A stretch of DNA of 64,000 nt, taken from Bosea sp. F3-2 (GTDB lineage: Bacteria > Pseudomonadota > Alphaproteobacteria > Rhizobiales > Beijerinckiaceae). Location of the stretch: NCBI RefSeq assembly GCF_008253865.1, contig NZ_CP042331.1, positions 806,001-870,000 on the forward strand, read 5' to 3'. The notes under the pieces are model-generated. The model ran no database searches and had not been told where the DNA came from. It saw only the letters and a list, made by a program, of their open reading frames with translations. Positions 1 through 8,210 of the stretch are shown here, one piece after another (position 1 is the stretch's first letter; the number at the start of each line of letters is the position of its first letter). The position numbers and the translations under genes were made by a program.

Positions 1-64
1 CGATCATGAGATAGATCACGACCGAGCGGCTCTTCAGCGCCCATTCCGAGAGGTTGAAGCTCAT
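1..64 (-). CDS. RND efflux transporter permease, N-terminal fragment
   Basis: Only the first 21 codons are visible, because the gene runs off the left edge. They read MSFNLSEWALKSRSVV, the usual cytoplasmic start of an AcrB/MexF-type inner-membrane RND pump just before its first membrane helix. The ATG overlaps the TGA of the upstream adaptor gene as ATGA, so the two are translationally coupled. Known of the family: such pumps use the proton gradient to expel drugs or other small molecules through an adaptor and an outer-membrane channel. Substrate cannot be told from this fragment. Confidence 0.85.
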   Translation of the reverse strand, partial: MSFNLSEWALKSRSVVIYLMI

Positions 65-1161
65 CGCGGCTCGGCTCCGATCAGGCGCACCCGCTGGCCT
101 TCACGCAGAAGCCGGGCCCCGGCGGTGACGACGATGTCGCCTATGTCCAACCCCTTTGAGATCTTGGCGGCCGCAGGGTCCGCGCTCGCGACGTCGAGCT
201 TGCGCAGCGAGACGGTCAGCTTGTTGGGATCGACCACCCAGACGCCGGTTGCCTGATCGCGCGTCGTCAGGGCCGTCGCGGGAATGGTGATGGCGCCGCT
301 CCCGCTGGCGCGGATCGAGCCCGAGACGGCGGCGCCGAGCCGGAAGGCCGGCGAGGGATCGGTGAGGCCGACCCTGATCCGAAAGGTGCGGGTGACAGGG
401 TCCGCCTGGGGCGCGATCTCGCGCACGCGACCGGTCGCTTCGCCGCCGCCCTCCCCGGTCAGCGCGACCCGTACCGGCATGCCGGGCGTGAGCTGCCTTA
501 CCCGTTCCGCTGGAATCTCGAAGACGGCATCGCGGCCCTCCCGCCGCGCCAGCTGGACGATCATCCGGCCGGCCGTCACGACCTCGGAGGGCTCGGCGCC
601 GACGCGCGTGACGATACCGGGCGCATCGGCCGTCAGCGTCGTGAAGCCGACGATATCCTCGGCCGAGCTAACCTGGGCCTGGGCGGCGTCGACCTGGGCG
701 CGAGCGGCCGTGAGCGCCTGCTTGGCAGCCTCGAAATCCGCTTGCGTCGTGATGTGGCGTTTGAGCAGATGGCTCTGCCGCTGGAACTGGTTTTCCGCCT
801 TGCGCTGATTGCCCTGGGCGGCGGTCAGCGCGGCTTGGGCCGAACGGAGATCGTTGAGCTCGTTTTCGGGATCGAGCCGCGCGACAGTCTCGCCCTCGCG
901 CAGGTTCGCCCCGACGCCGACCAGGCGCTCCGCCAGGCGCCCGCCGATGCGGAACGCCAGCGAAGCCTGGTCCTGCGCCTCGATATGCCCGGTGAAGGCA
1001 AGATCGGGCGCCTGGCGCGGCGGCTCGACCGTCACGGTTCGGACGATGCGCACAGGCGGTGGCGCCGCCTTTTCCTCGCGGTTGCAGGAGGCGACGGCAA
1101 GCGCGATGACGGCCGCGACCACAGCGCAGCCGAGGCGCGATGTGGCTTCGCCGCGCCTCAT
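61..1161 (-). CDS. RND efflux periplasmic adaptor (membrane fusion protein, lipoprotein)
   Basis: HlyD/AcrA-family adaptor of about 366 residues that would link an RND pump to an outer-membrane channel. The chosen ATG gives a lipoprotein signal with lipobox VASC (Cys26) followed by PVRIVRTVTVEP. The body has the typical order: biotinyl-lipoyl half (GRLAERLVGVGANLREG), a coiled-coil hairpin rich in Ala/Gln at about residues 105-165, the second lipoyl half (ADAPGIVTRVGAEPSEVV), then beta-barrel and membrane-proximal domains. The reading frame stays open 53 codons upstream, but that extension would bury the lipobox, so it is not used. It overlaps the downstream pump gene by 4 bases. The substrate is unknown. 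Confidence 0.9.
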   Translation of the reverse strand: MRRGEATSRLGCAVVAAVIALAVASCNREEKAAPPPVRIVRTVTVEPPRQAPDLAFTGHIEAQDQASLAFRIGGRLAERLVGVGANLREGETVARLDPENELNDLRSAQAALTAAQGNQRKAENQFQRQSHLLKRHITTQADFEAAKQALTAARAQVDAAQAQVSSAEDIVGFTTLTADAPGIVTRVGAEPSEVVTAGRMIVQLARREGRDAVFEIPAERVRQLTPGMPVRVALTGEGGGEATGRVREIAPQADPVTRTFRIRVGLTDPSPAFRLGAAVSGSIRASGSGAITIPATALTTRDQATGVWVVDPNKLTVSLRKLDVASADPAAAKISKGLDIGDIVVTAGARLLREGQRVRLIGAEPR

Positions 1162-1398
1162 GCCCGCTCCGCGGCAGCTTCCCGGTGCCCTGTCGGTGCA
1201 TCCGGACGCCGTAAGCCTCGCCTCTGCATCGAATTGTTCCTCTGACGCCTGCCGCAACGCGCGTTCGCATGCGCGCTTGCGCCCTGCGAAACCCTTCGGA
1301 CGGTGCTGCGACGCTAGCAACGGCAGAGGGAGCGCGGATTAGCTCAGAATCCCAACTCTGGGCTGCTCATCCCATTGTTGGGAAGGAGCGCTTTCCCG

Positions 1399-2664
1399 CT
1401 AGGTCAAGCTCAAAGGTTCCTGCGCCGTAACACGACGCAGACCGAGGGCGATCGGCAACAGCAGGGACAGCCCAACCGCCGCGACGACAGCCATGACGAG
1501 ATAGATCTGCTCTCCCCATGTCTCGTAGAGCCGTCCGCAAAGCGTCGTCAGAACCGCCATGGCGCCGGCCCAGCCGCCGGCGAGCCAGGCCTGGGCGCGC
1601 GCTTGCATTCTGCCTGACGCCAGCCTCGCGAGGAGAAAGATGCTGGCGAGATGCGTGGCGCCGAAAGTCACCCCATGCGTCAACTGGAGAAACATCAGCG
1701 TGGAGAGGCCCGGATCCTGCGACATGGCGCCCCAGCGCAAGGTCGCGGTGACGGAAGCCACGACCAGCAGGCCGGCTGCGCTCGAGGCGCCTTTCACGCG
1801 GTAGCCCAGGAAAGAGAACAGGACGACCTCGGACAGGACACCGAGAGCCCAGAGCCCGCCCATCGCTGCGCCGGAAGCTCCGGACGCCTGCCAATGGAGC
1901 GTGCCGAAGCCGTAGAACGCGGCGTGGCTAGCCTGCACCAATGCCGCGCCAGCGATTGTGCCGACGAGCAGCAGCGGGCGCGCCGTCGGTCCCTCGCTCT
2001 CTTCGGAAACCCGCGAGCCGTTCGGCTCAGGAGCCATGCAGCTGGCGGCGGCGACAGCCGTGAGGATGGACGATAGCAGCAGCAATGGGACGATCGAGGA
2101 GGTCGAAAACCATTCGAGTGACCAGCCGGCCGCGAGATTGGCGGCCGCGAAGCCGAGCGACCCCCACAGGCGGATACGCCCATATGTCAGCTCGGATCGC
2201 GGCGTTTTGGCGAGACGGCCGAGCGTCATCGCATCGGCCAGCGCGATCAACGGGCCCTGCGCCAGAGCAATCGCGATGACGACGGCGAGGATCGGCCAGA
2301 AGCCGCGTGCGACGGTCAGGAGGCCGGTTCCGGCAGCAACCAACGCTGCGCAGACCATAAGCGTCGCCGAGATCCGTCCGCTCCGGTCGGCGAGGGCCCC
2401 GACCGTCGGATTCGCGATGATCCGGATCAGCAACGGCGCCGCCAGAACAATGCCTATCGCATCGGCGTCAAGCGATTGAGCCTGCAGCCAGAGCGGGAAG
2501 AATGGGAGGTTGACCCCGAGCTCGAAGAACAGAAATGCGTAGAGAAGCGCAAGCCGCCCTGTAGGTATCCCAGCCGTCGGGCTGGCTCCCTGCATTTGCT
2601 GAACGGCAGAGTTCGAGCCCCACCGGCCGAAACGCCGCGTTTTGGCGCGTGATCGAAGCCGCAT
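1399..2664 (-). CDS. MFS transporter (LacY/HcaT-like group)
   Basis: Integral membrane protein of about 421 residues with 12 predicted helices. The first helix carries FFELGVNLPFFPLWL and is followed by GALADRSGR, the loop 2-3 signature of the major facilitator superfamily; the overall look is that of the MFS_1-like/phenylpropionate permease group. The start at 2664 lies 3 bases after the stop of the AraC-family gene and has AAGG at a fair distance, so the two genes look co-transcribed and coupled. A later ATG at 2595 is possible and would remove a basic N-terminal tail. The transported compound cannot be inferred; the AraC regulator presumably senses it or a related compound. Confidence 0.82.
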   Translation of the reverse strand: MRLRSRAKTRRFGRWGSNSAVQQMQGASPTAGIPTGRLALLYAFLFFELGVNLPFFPLWLQAQSLDADAIGIVLAAPLLIRIIANPTVGALADRSGRISATLMVCAALVAAGTGLLTVARGFWPILAVVIAIALAQGPLIALADAMTLGRLAKTPRSELTYGRIRLWGSLGFAAANLAAGWSLEWFSTSSIVPLLLLSSILTAVAAASCMAPEPNGSRVSEESEGPTARPLLLVGTIAGAALVQASHAAFYGFGTLHWQASGASGAAMGGLWALGVLSEVVLFSFLGYRVKGASSAAGLLVVASVTATLRWGAMSQDPGLSTLMFLQLTHGVTFGATHLASIFLLARLASGRMQARAQAWLAGGWAGAMAVLTTLCGRLYETWGEQIYLVMAVVAAVGLSLLLPIALGLRRVTAQEPLSLT

Positions 2665-2667
2665 CGT

Positions 2668-3663
2668 TCAGCCTTGGGTCGGCTCGTCCGGTTCATCGGG
2701 GAAGGAGCGTATGATCCCGCGCTCGCGCGCCTCTGTCGGGCTGTAGCCGAACTCCCGCCGGAAAGCCCGGCTGAAGGTCGAGTGATCGACAAATCCGACC
2801 TCGTTTCCGATCGCGTGGACGGAAAGTGTTTCGCGCTGCGAACTCAACCGGAGATGCGCTTTGCGCAGGCGCTCCCTGTTGATGAAATGCGCCACCCCGC
2901 CGCTGTTCTCGAAAAGCCGGTAGAGTTTCGAACGGGACATCGCCAGCAGGCGGGCCAGCCGCTCGGGGCCGAAATCCGGTGAGGCCATGTTCTGGTGCAC
3001 GACGCTACGCGCTCTGTCGATCAGGACCGAACCCAGGGGCGCCCTCGCAGCCTCGTGGTAGACCGATTGCGGGATGATGCAGGCCGCGACGAGCGCCCTG
3101 GTCGGCATCTCGAGGCTCGCAGCATGCTCGGGAGTGACGTGAGGCAGCTGTCGCACCAGGCTGTCGAGATAGCCGATGAGCAGGGGGGCGAAATCCTGGC
3201 TCACCGCAAGGTCATGGGCCCGGTCGAAGCGCTGCTCGTCGGCAGCGTGCTGGTCGCGCGGAAGATAGAGGGTGATGACCTCGCTATCCTGGGCCCGCCC
3301 CTCATAAGGGAGCGCCAGGGAACGGAAACTCAGCTCCTCGTGCAGCGCGCCATTGGCCGCAGGCGTTCGCGCCAGCACGACGCACCAATGGTCCAGATAG
3401 GATTTGGGGCGATGCCGCCACTGCCTGTCCGGCGCGCCGGAGTAGACGACATGCGTCAGAGCGAGTTCGCCCATGCGCCATGAGCAGAACTCGGCGGCGA
3501 ATCCTGCCGAGAACTCGCGCGTTGGGAAAAGCTCGATGGTGTTCCCGTGTAAAGACCGCCAAGCGTCGAACTGTTCTTGTGGCCGAAGATCAGCCGTACA
3601 AAAGTGGGCCACAGAAAATACGCTGGCGTCCTTTCTCACCCCGCCTTGAGAGAAAGTCGGCAT
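2668..3663 (-). CDS. AraC-family transcriptional regulator
   Basis: About 331 residues. The N-terminal half resembles the AraC-binding-like sensor domain (FDAWRSLHGNTIELFP...); the C-terminal 100 residues form the double helix-turn-helix of AraC/XylS proteins (GPERLARLLAMSRSKLYRLF, then GFVDHSTFSRAFRREFGYSPTEARE). The ATG at 3663 is preferred because GGAG lies 8 bases upstream; the frame continues 10 codons to a TTG. It precedes an MFS transporter gene by 3 bases and probably controls it. A perfect FNR/FixK-type box lies about 70-85 bases upstream of the start codon, suggesting oxygen or redox control of this pair. Confidence 0.9.
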   Translation of the reverse strand: MPTFSQGGVRKDASVFSVAHFCTADLRPQEQFDAWRSLHGNTIELFPTREFSAGFAAEFCSWRMGELALTHVVYSGAPDRQWRHRPKSYLDHWCVVLARTPAANGALHEELSFRSLALPYEGRAQDSEVITLYLPRDQHAADEQRFDRAHDLAVSQDFAPLLIGYLDSLVRQLPHVTPEHAASLEMPTRALVAACIIPQSVYHEAARAPLGSVLIDRARSVVHQNMASPDFGPERLARLLAMSRSKLYRLFENSGGVAHFINRERLRKAHLRLSSQRETLSVHAIGNEVGFVDHSTFSRAFRREFGYSPTEARERGIIRSFPDEPDEPTQG

Positions 3664-3734
3664 CGGACACTCCGATTGTCCTATGATCTTCAAAAATAAG
3701 GTAGAATTCTGCCAACGATCAATTTTCGCTGAGA

Positions 3735-3748
3735 TTGATCAAGATCAA
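3735..3748 (-). promoter_or_regulatory. FNR/FixK-type box (TTGAT-N4-ATCAA)
   Basis: TTGATCAAGATCAA is a perfect palindrome matching the consensus of FNR/FixK-family activators. It sits in an AT-rich gap between the alpha/beta hydrolase stop (3839) and the araC-type gene start (3663). If centred at -41.5, transcription would begin near 3700, giving a leader of about 37 bases. Function is inferred from the match and position only. Confidence 0.6.
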
Positions 3749-3838
3749 TAAACGATGAAAGGATTAGTATTTGTTAATCAGCAGTTTAAACTTAAAGTAC
3801 CGCACAAATATTGGCACCCTGAACACAGCGCGTCAACC

Positions 3839-5071
3839 CTAGGGCGCCGCTGCAGCATCGAACACCCTGATCGGGGCAGTGACCAGAAGAGTTGCCGCGG
3901 AACCAAGCGCTCCCGCTGCAGCCAGGGGCGCGGGAACGTCGAAATCAGTGATCACTTGCCCCTGGAGGAGCCTGCCGCCGATCAGGCGAACGGCGTCCGG
4001 GCTGGCCGCGAAGAGATCGTGGTTGATCCTGTCCCCGGCATTGATCGCCGACAGGTCGATCACGGTAATCCCGGACAGTCCCGCGAACTGGGTGCGGTAT
4101 TCCTCCTGTGTCGGATCGATGCCGCCGAGCCGCGTCGCTCCACGCGAGATGAACCGGGACAATTGCAGGGCCCGGTCATGCTGTGCCGTGAACAGGGTGA
4201 CTTGCGGTCGTTTCGGCCCCATGTCCTCGATTTGGCGCCGGAAGACCCCGATATCGAGGTCGGGCGATGCCAGGATGAGGTTGCTGATCTTGCGCGGGAC
4301 GCCGCCGTCCTTGAGCGCGATCTGCCTGACCGCTTCGACCGCCGGCCAGCTCCCCATCGAATGGGCCAGGATCACGACTTCCCGAACGGAGGGGCTCGCG
4401 ACGGCCACCTTCAGCAGAGCCGCCAGATCCGAGCGCGAATAGGAGGCGTTGTCGAAATCGCGGCTGTAGTCGAGCAGATAGCCGCGCGACGGCCAGGAGA
4501 ACAACACCGGCGCTGCGTCGGCGTCGGCGTCATGCGCCAGCTGGGCGAAGCGGAAGACGGCGCGATCGAACGGCGTGTTGAACCCGTGGACGAACACGAA
4601 GACGCGCTTCGCCCGCCCGCTCGTCGACCGGAACCAGTCGGCGAGTCTGGATTTCGGCAGCGGCGTCGAGCTGGTGACGACGAAATCGGTGGCGGGGTTG
4701 CCGGGAACCGAGCGCGGTAACTGGATCGTGCCGACCTCGCGCTCGCGCGGGACCGAGACAATGATGTTGCTGAACGAAACACCCTCGCCTCGCTCGCCGG
4801 TGAAGAGCATGCCGGGATCAGGCGAAGCTGCGCGCGTCGTTGCCGCCAGCATGTCGACACGGTCGGTCCCGGGAGCTGCAGCGACGGGTTGCAGCAGCCC
4901 CTGCGGCGTCGAAGCACAAGCGCCGAGGCCGATGGCGAAGACCAGGAAAAGAAGCAGGGAACGAACCCTGCAATCACCAAGTGAATACCGGCCGGGCCGA
5001 AGCTCGCCATCCGCCGCGAAGCAGGCCCCGGCCCCGCTTGCGCAACCATTCTCTTTGCCCCGAGCTGGCAT
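3839..5071 (-). CDS. DUF900-type alpha/beta hydrolase, lipoprotein
   Basis: About 410 residues. A hydrophobic segment ending LGAC gives a lipobox, so the mature protein is probably a membrane-anchored periplasmic enzyme. The catalytic region is that of DUF900 hydrolases: FVFVHGFNTPFDRA (oxyanion turn), FSWPSRGYLLDYSRD, and the nucleophile elbow AHSMGS at about residue 233. The substrate is unknown. The ATG at 5071 leaves an unusually long stretch, about 35 residues, before the hydrophobic segment, and no ATG, GTG or TTG exists closer to it; the true start is therefore somewhat uncertain. It stands alone and is divergent from the AbgT-type gene. Confidence 0.8.
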   Translation of the reverse strand: MPARGKENGCASGAGACFAADGELRPGRYSLGDCRVRSLLLFLVFAIGLGACASTPQGLLQPVAAAPGTDRVDMLAATTRAASPDPGMLFTGERGEGVSFSNIIVSVPREREVGTIQLPRSVPGNPATDFVVTSSTPLPKSRLADWFRSTSGRAKRVFVFVHGFNTPFDRAVFRFAQLAHDADADAAPVLFSWPSRGYLLDYSRDFDNASYSRSDLAALLKVAVASPSVREVVILAHSMGSWPAVEAVRQIALKDGGVPRKISNLILASPDLDIGVFRRQIEDMGPKRPQVTLFTAQHDRALQLSRFISRGATRLGGIDPTQEEYRTQFAGLSGITVIDLSAINAGDRINHDLFAASPDAVRLIGGRLLQGQVITDFDVPAPLAAAGALGSAATLLVTAPIRVFDAAAAP

Positions 5072-5349
5072 TGCTTCGACTCTGTCCGTGACCGGTAGGC
5101 GGCATTCGCTTGTGCAGCAGACCGTAGAAAACCGCTCCGTCGGCGGCAAGCCAGAGCACATCCGGCCGGTACGACGGGCCCAATTTTGGGACAGGCGGCC
5201 CAGAGTTTGGGATTCTCTGCCGATGCCCTCCCCGCGTCTGGATTTAAGGTTCGTCCCCGAGACTCGGGGTCTTGTCAGCGCCGAAGCTGCTTGCCGGCGC
5301 GAACCACAGCTCTTGCGTCGAAGACTTTGGCTCAACGGGGATGAGAGCG

Positions 5350-6900
5350 ATGACGACTGCCGCCGCCGCGCCGAAGACGACCATGCAGAGGTTCCTCGAC
5401 ACGGTCGAGAAGGTCGGGAACATGGTTCCCCACCCCGTCGTCATCTTCCTGATCCTGATCGGCATCGTCATCGTGCTGTCGGCCGTGCTGGGGCTGTTCG
5501 GCGCCGCCGTCACCTTCGAACGGATCAATCCCGATACGCACAAGGTCGAGACGGCGAGCACGGCGATCCGCAGCCTGCTGACCATCGACGGCATCCGCTT
5601 CATGTATTCGTCGCTCGTGCCGAACTTCATGAGCTTCACGGCGGTGGGCCTGATGATCGTGGCAATGATCGGCGCCGGCGTCGCTGAGGAATCGGGGCTG
5701 GTGACGGCCCTGATCCGCAAGCTCGTCATCGTCTCCCCCGGCTGGGCGCTGACCTATATCCTGTCCTTCGTCGGCATTCTCTCCTCGATCGCCGCCGATG
5801 CCGGCTATCTTGTCTTGATCCCGCTCGCGGGCATCGCCTATCTCGCCGTCGGCCGCAACCCGGTGGCAGGCCTGGCGCTGGGATTCGCGGCCGTCGCCGG
5901 CGCCTTCACCGTCAACATGTTGATCAAGCCGCTCGATGCCGTTCTCGTCGAATTCACCAATGACGCGGCGCGCCTGGTCGATCCGAACCGCACGATCGGC
6001 CTTGCCTCCAATCTCTGGTTCTCGATCGCCTCGGTGCTGGTCCTGACCGTCGTCGTCGCCTTCATCACCGACCGGATCGTCGCTCCGCGCCTGGGCACCT
6101 ACGATCCCGCGCTGGCCGCCGAAGGCACGGTCACCGAGCAAGGCGCCGTGTTGTCCGAGGCGGAATCGCGCGGCTTGCGCTTTGCCGGCTTCGGCATGCT
6201 CGGCCTGATCGCCGTCTTCTGTCTGCTGACGCTGCCCCCGGGGGCGCCGCTGCGCGATCCGGCGACCGGCGAGCTGATCGGCAACTCGCCTTTCATGAAC
6301 GGCCTGATCGCGCTGATCATGCTGATGTTCCTGATCTCCGGATGGACCTATGGCATCGGCGCCGGAACGATGCGCAGCTTGACCGAGGTCATCGCGGCGA
6401 TCGAGAAATCGATCAAGAGCATGGGTGGCACGATCTTCCTGTTCTTCGTGCTCAGCCAGTTCGTCGCCTACTTCACCTACACCAATATCGGCACGGTGAT
6501 GGCGCTGAGCCTCTCCGGAGTGCTGCAGGCGGCCAATGTCGGGGCGCTGCCGCTGCTGATCGGCTTCATCGTGGTGGTCGCGATCATCGACCTGCTGCTG
6601 ACCGGCGCGATCGCGAAATGGGCGATCTTCGCGCCGGTCTTCGTGCCGCTACTGATGAAGCTCGGCGTCGAGCCCGAGGCGGTGCTGGCCGCCTATCGCG
6701 TCGGCGACTCGCCGATGAACGCGATCACCCCCCTCAACGCCTACTTCGCCCTGGTCGTCGGCTTCGCCCAGAAATACGACCGCACGGCCGGCGTCGGCAC
6801 GATCGTCTCGCTGATGCTGCCCTATGTCGTGTGGATGTTCGTGCTGTGGACGGCCCTCTTCGCCGTCTGGAAGATGCTCGGCCTGCCCTGGGGGCTGTGA
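5350..6900 (+). CDS. AbgT-family transporter (p-aminobenzoyl-glutamate type)
   Basis: About 516 residues, close to E. coli AbgT (508). It starts TMQRFLDTVEKVGNMVPHPVVIFL, typical of the family, and contains the conserved stretch near the C-terminus YRVGDSPMNAITPLNAYFAL. Around 11-13 hydrophobic segments are present. Known members import p-aminobenzoyl-glutamate or export sulfonamides. The gene for an M20 peptidase follows after about 50 bases, as abgAB accompany abgT in E. coli, which supports uptake of a small peptide or aminoacyl conjugate that is then hydrolysed. ATG at 5350 is chosen over 5341 because GGGG lies 9 bases upstream of it. Confidence 0.88.
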   Translation: MTTAAAAPKTTMQRFLDTVEKVGNMVPHPVVIFLILIGIVIVLSAVLGLFGAAVTFERINPDTHKVETASTAIRSLLTIDGIRFMYSSLVPNFMSFTAVGLMIVAMIGAGVAEESGLVTALIRKLVIVSPGWALTYILSFVGILSSIAADAGYLVLIPLAGIAYLAVGRNPVAGLALGFAAVAGAFTVNMLIKPLDAVLVEFTNDAARLVDPNRTIGLASNLWFSIASVLVLTVVVAFITDRIVAPRLGTYDPALAAEGTVTEQGAVLSEAESRGLRFAGFGMLGLIAVFCLLTLPPGAPLRDPATGELIGNSPFMNGLIALIMLMFLISGWTYGIGAGTMRSLTEVIAAIEKSIKSMGGTIFLFFVLSQFVAYFTYTNIGTVMALSLSGVLQAANVGALPLLIGFIVVVAIIDLLLTGAIAKWAIFAPVFVPLLMKLGVEPEAVLAAYRVGDSPMNAITPLNAYFALVVGFAQKYDRTAGVGTIVSLMLPYVVWMFVLWTALFAVWKMLGLPWGL

Positions 6901-6953
6901 CTCCCCGCTTACGGCCCTCCCCGTCGCCATTCCAACCCGACCGGATGCTGATC

Positions 6954-8159
6954 ATGACGACACCCTCCATACCGCTCGACGTCGAAGCCGCCATCGCGCA
7001 TCTCATGCGCTTCCTCTCGGTCGAAGGCGTGACCGGCAAGGAGGCGAATATCGGCGCTGCGGTCAGCGATGCGCTGAAGGCCGTCGGCGTTCCGGCCTCG
7101 GCGATCCGCTTCGACGATGCCAACAAGCGCATTCCCCTGCCGACCGAGACGGGCAACCTCATCGTCGACCTGCCCGGCGCCAAGGCCGGTCCGCGGCTGC
7201 TGTTCTCGACCCATCTCGACACCGTGCCGCTCTGCGCCGGCGCCAAGCCGAAGCGCGAGGGTGACCGCATCGTCTCGGACGGCACGACGGCGCTCGGCGG
7301 CGACGCCCGCACCGGCGTCGCGCTCCTCGTCGTGCTCGCCGAGACGCTGATCAAGCACAAGCTGCCGCACCCGCCGATCACGCTGCTGTTCACGGTGCGC
7401 GAGGAAAGCGGCCTGCATGGCGCGCGCGAGCTCGATCCGAAGGATCTCGGCGGTGCCGTCATGTGCATCAATGTCGACGGTCAGCTCGCCTCCGAGTTGC
7501 TGATCGGTGCGGTCGGCCAGGAGAACTGGGAGGTGGAGATCACCGGCAAGGCCTCCCATGCCGGCGTCGCGCCCGAAAAGGGCATCTCGGCCACGCTGGT
7601 CGGCTCCATCGCCATCGCCGACGCGCGCCGCGAAGGCTGGTTCGGCAAGATCGTCAAGCCGGATGGCCGCGGCACCAGCAATGTCGGCATCTTCGGCGGC
7701 AAGGGCGGCACGGTCGCGGCGGGCGACGCCACCAACGTCGTCACCGACTACGCCTATATCCGCGGCGAGGCGCGCAGCCCCGAGGCTGCCTTCGCCACCA
7801 GGATCGCCGAGGCCTTCAAGGCCGCCTTCGCCAAGGCGCAGGCCGAGGTGAAGGACGATGCCGGCGAGACGGCGCAGGTGAAGTTCACCCACAAGCCGGC
7901 CTACCCGCCCTTCGAGCTCGCCAAGGATGCGCCGGTGGTGCAGCGCGCCGCCAAGGCCCTTGGCATGCTCGGCCTCGAGCCGAACTACCTGTTCTCGAAC
8001 GGCGGCCTCGACGCGAATTGGCTCGACAAGCACGGCGTGCCGACGATCACGATCGGCGCCGGCCAGGCCGAGATCCACACGATCAAGGAATATGTGAACC
8101 TGACCGAGTACGAGAAGGGCTGCCGCCTCGGCATCCTGATGGCGACGCTCGAAGACTAA
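6954..8159 (+). CDS. M20-family metallopeptidase (peptidase T-like)
   Basis: About 401 residues of the M20/M25/M40 zinc exopeptidase family. Metal and catalytic motifs visible in order: STHLDTVP (His ligand and nearby Asp), LGGDARTG (bridging Asp), REESGLHG (Glu base and Glu ligand), NVDGQ (Asp ligand), and near the end AEIHTIKEYV (His ligand). The dimerisation domain lies between. It sits between an AbgT-type importer and an SLC13-type transporter on the same strand, so a role in hydrolysing an imported peptide or aminoacyl-amino acid is likely. ATG at 6945 is also possible (3 codons longer). Confidence 0.9.
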   Translation: MTTPSIPLDVEAAIAHLMRFLSVEGVTGKEANIGAAVSDALKAVGVPASAIRFDDANKRIPLPTETGNLIVDLPGAKAGPRLLFSTHLDTVPLCAGAKPKREGDRIVSDGTTALGGDARTGVALLVVLAETLIKHKLPHPPITLLFTVREESGLHGARELDPKDLGGAVMCINVDGQLASELLIGAVGQENWEVEITGKASHAGVAPEKGISATLVGSIAIADARREGWFGKIVKPDGRGTSNVGIFGGKGGTVAAGDATNVVTDYAYIRGEARSPEAAFATRIAEAFKAAFAKAQAEVKDDAGETAQVKFTHKPAYPPFELAKDAPVVQRAAKALGMLGLEPNYLFSNGGLDANWLDKHGVPTITIGAGQAEIHTIKEYVNLTEYEKGCRLGILMATLED

Positions 8160-8210
8160 GACCCTGCAAACGGGTCTGCGACCGAGCGGGCCCCACAGAG
8201 GAGCTGATGC

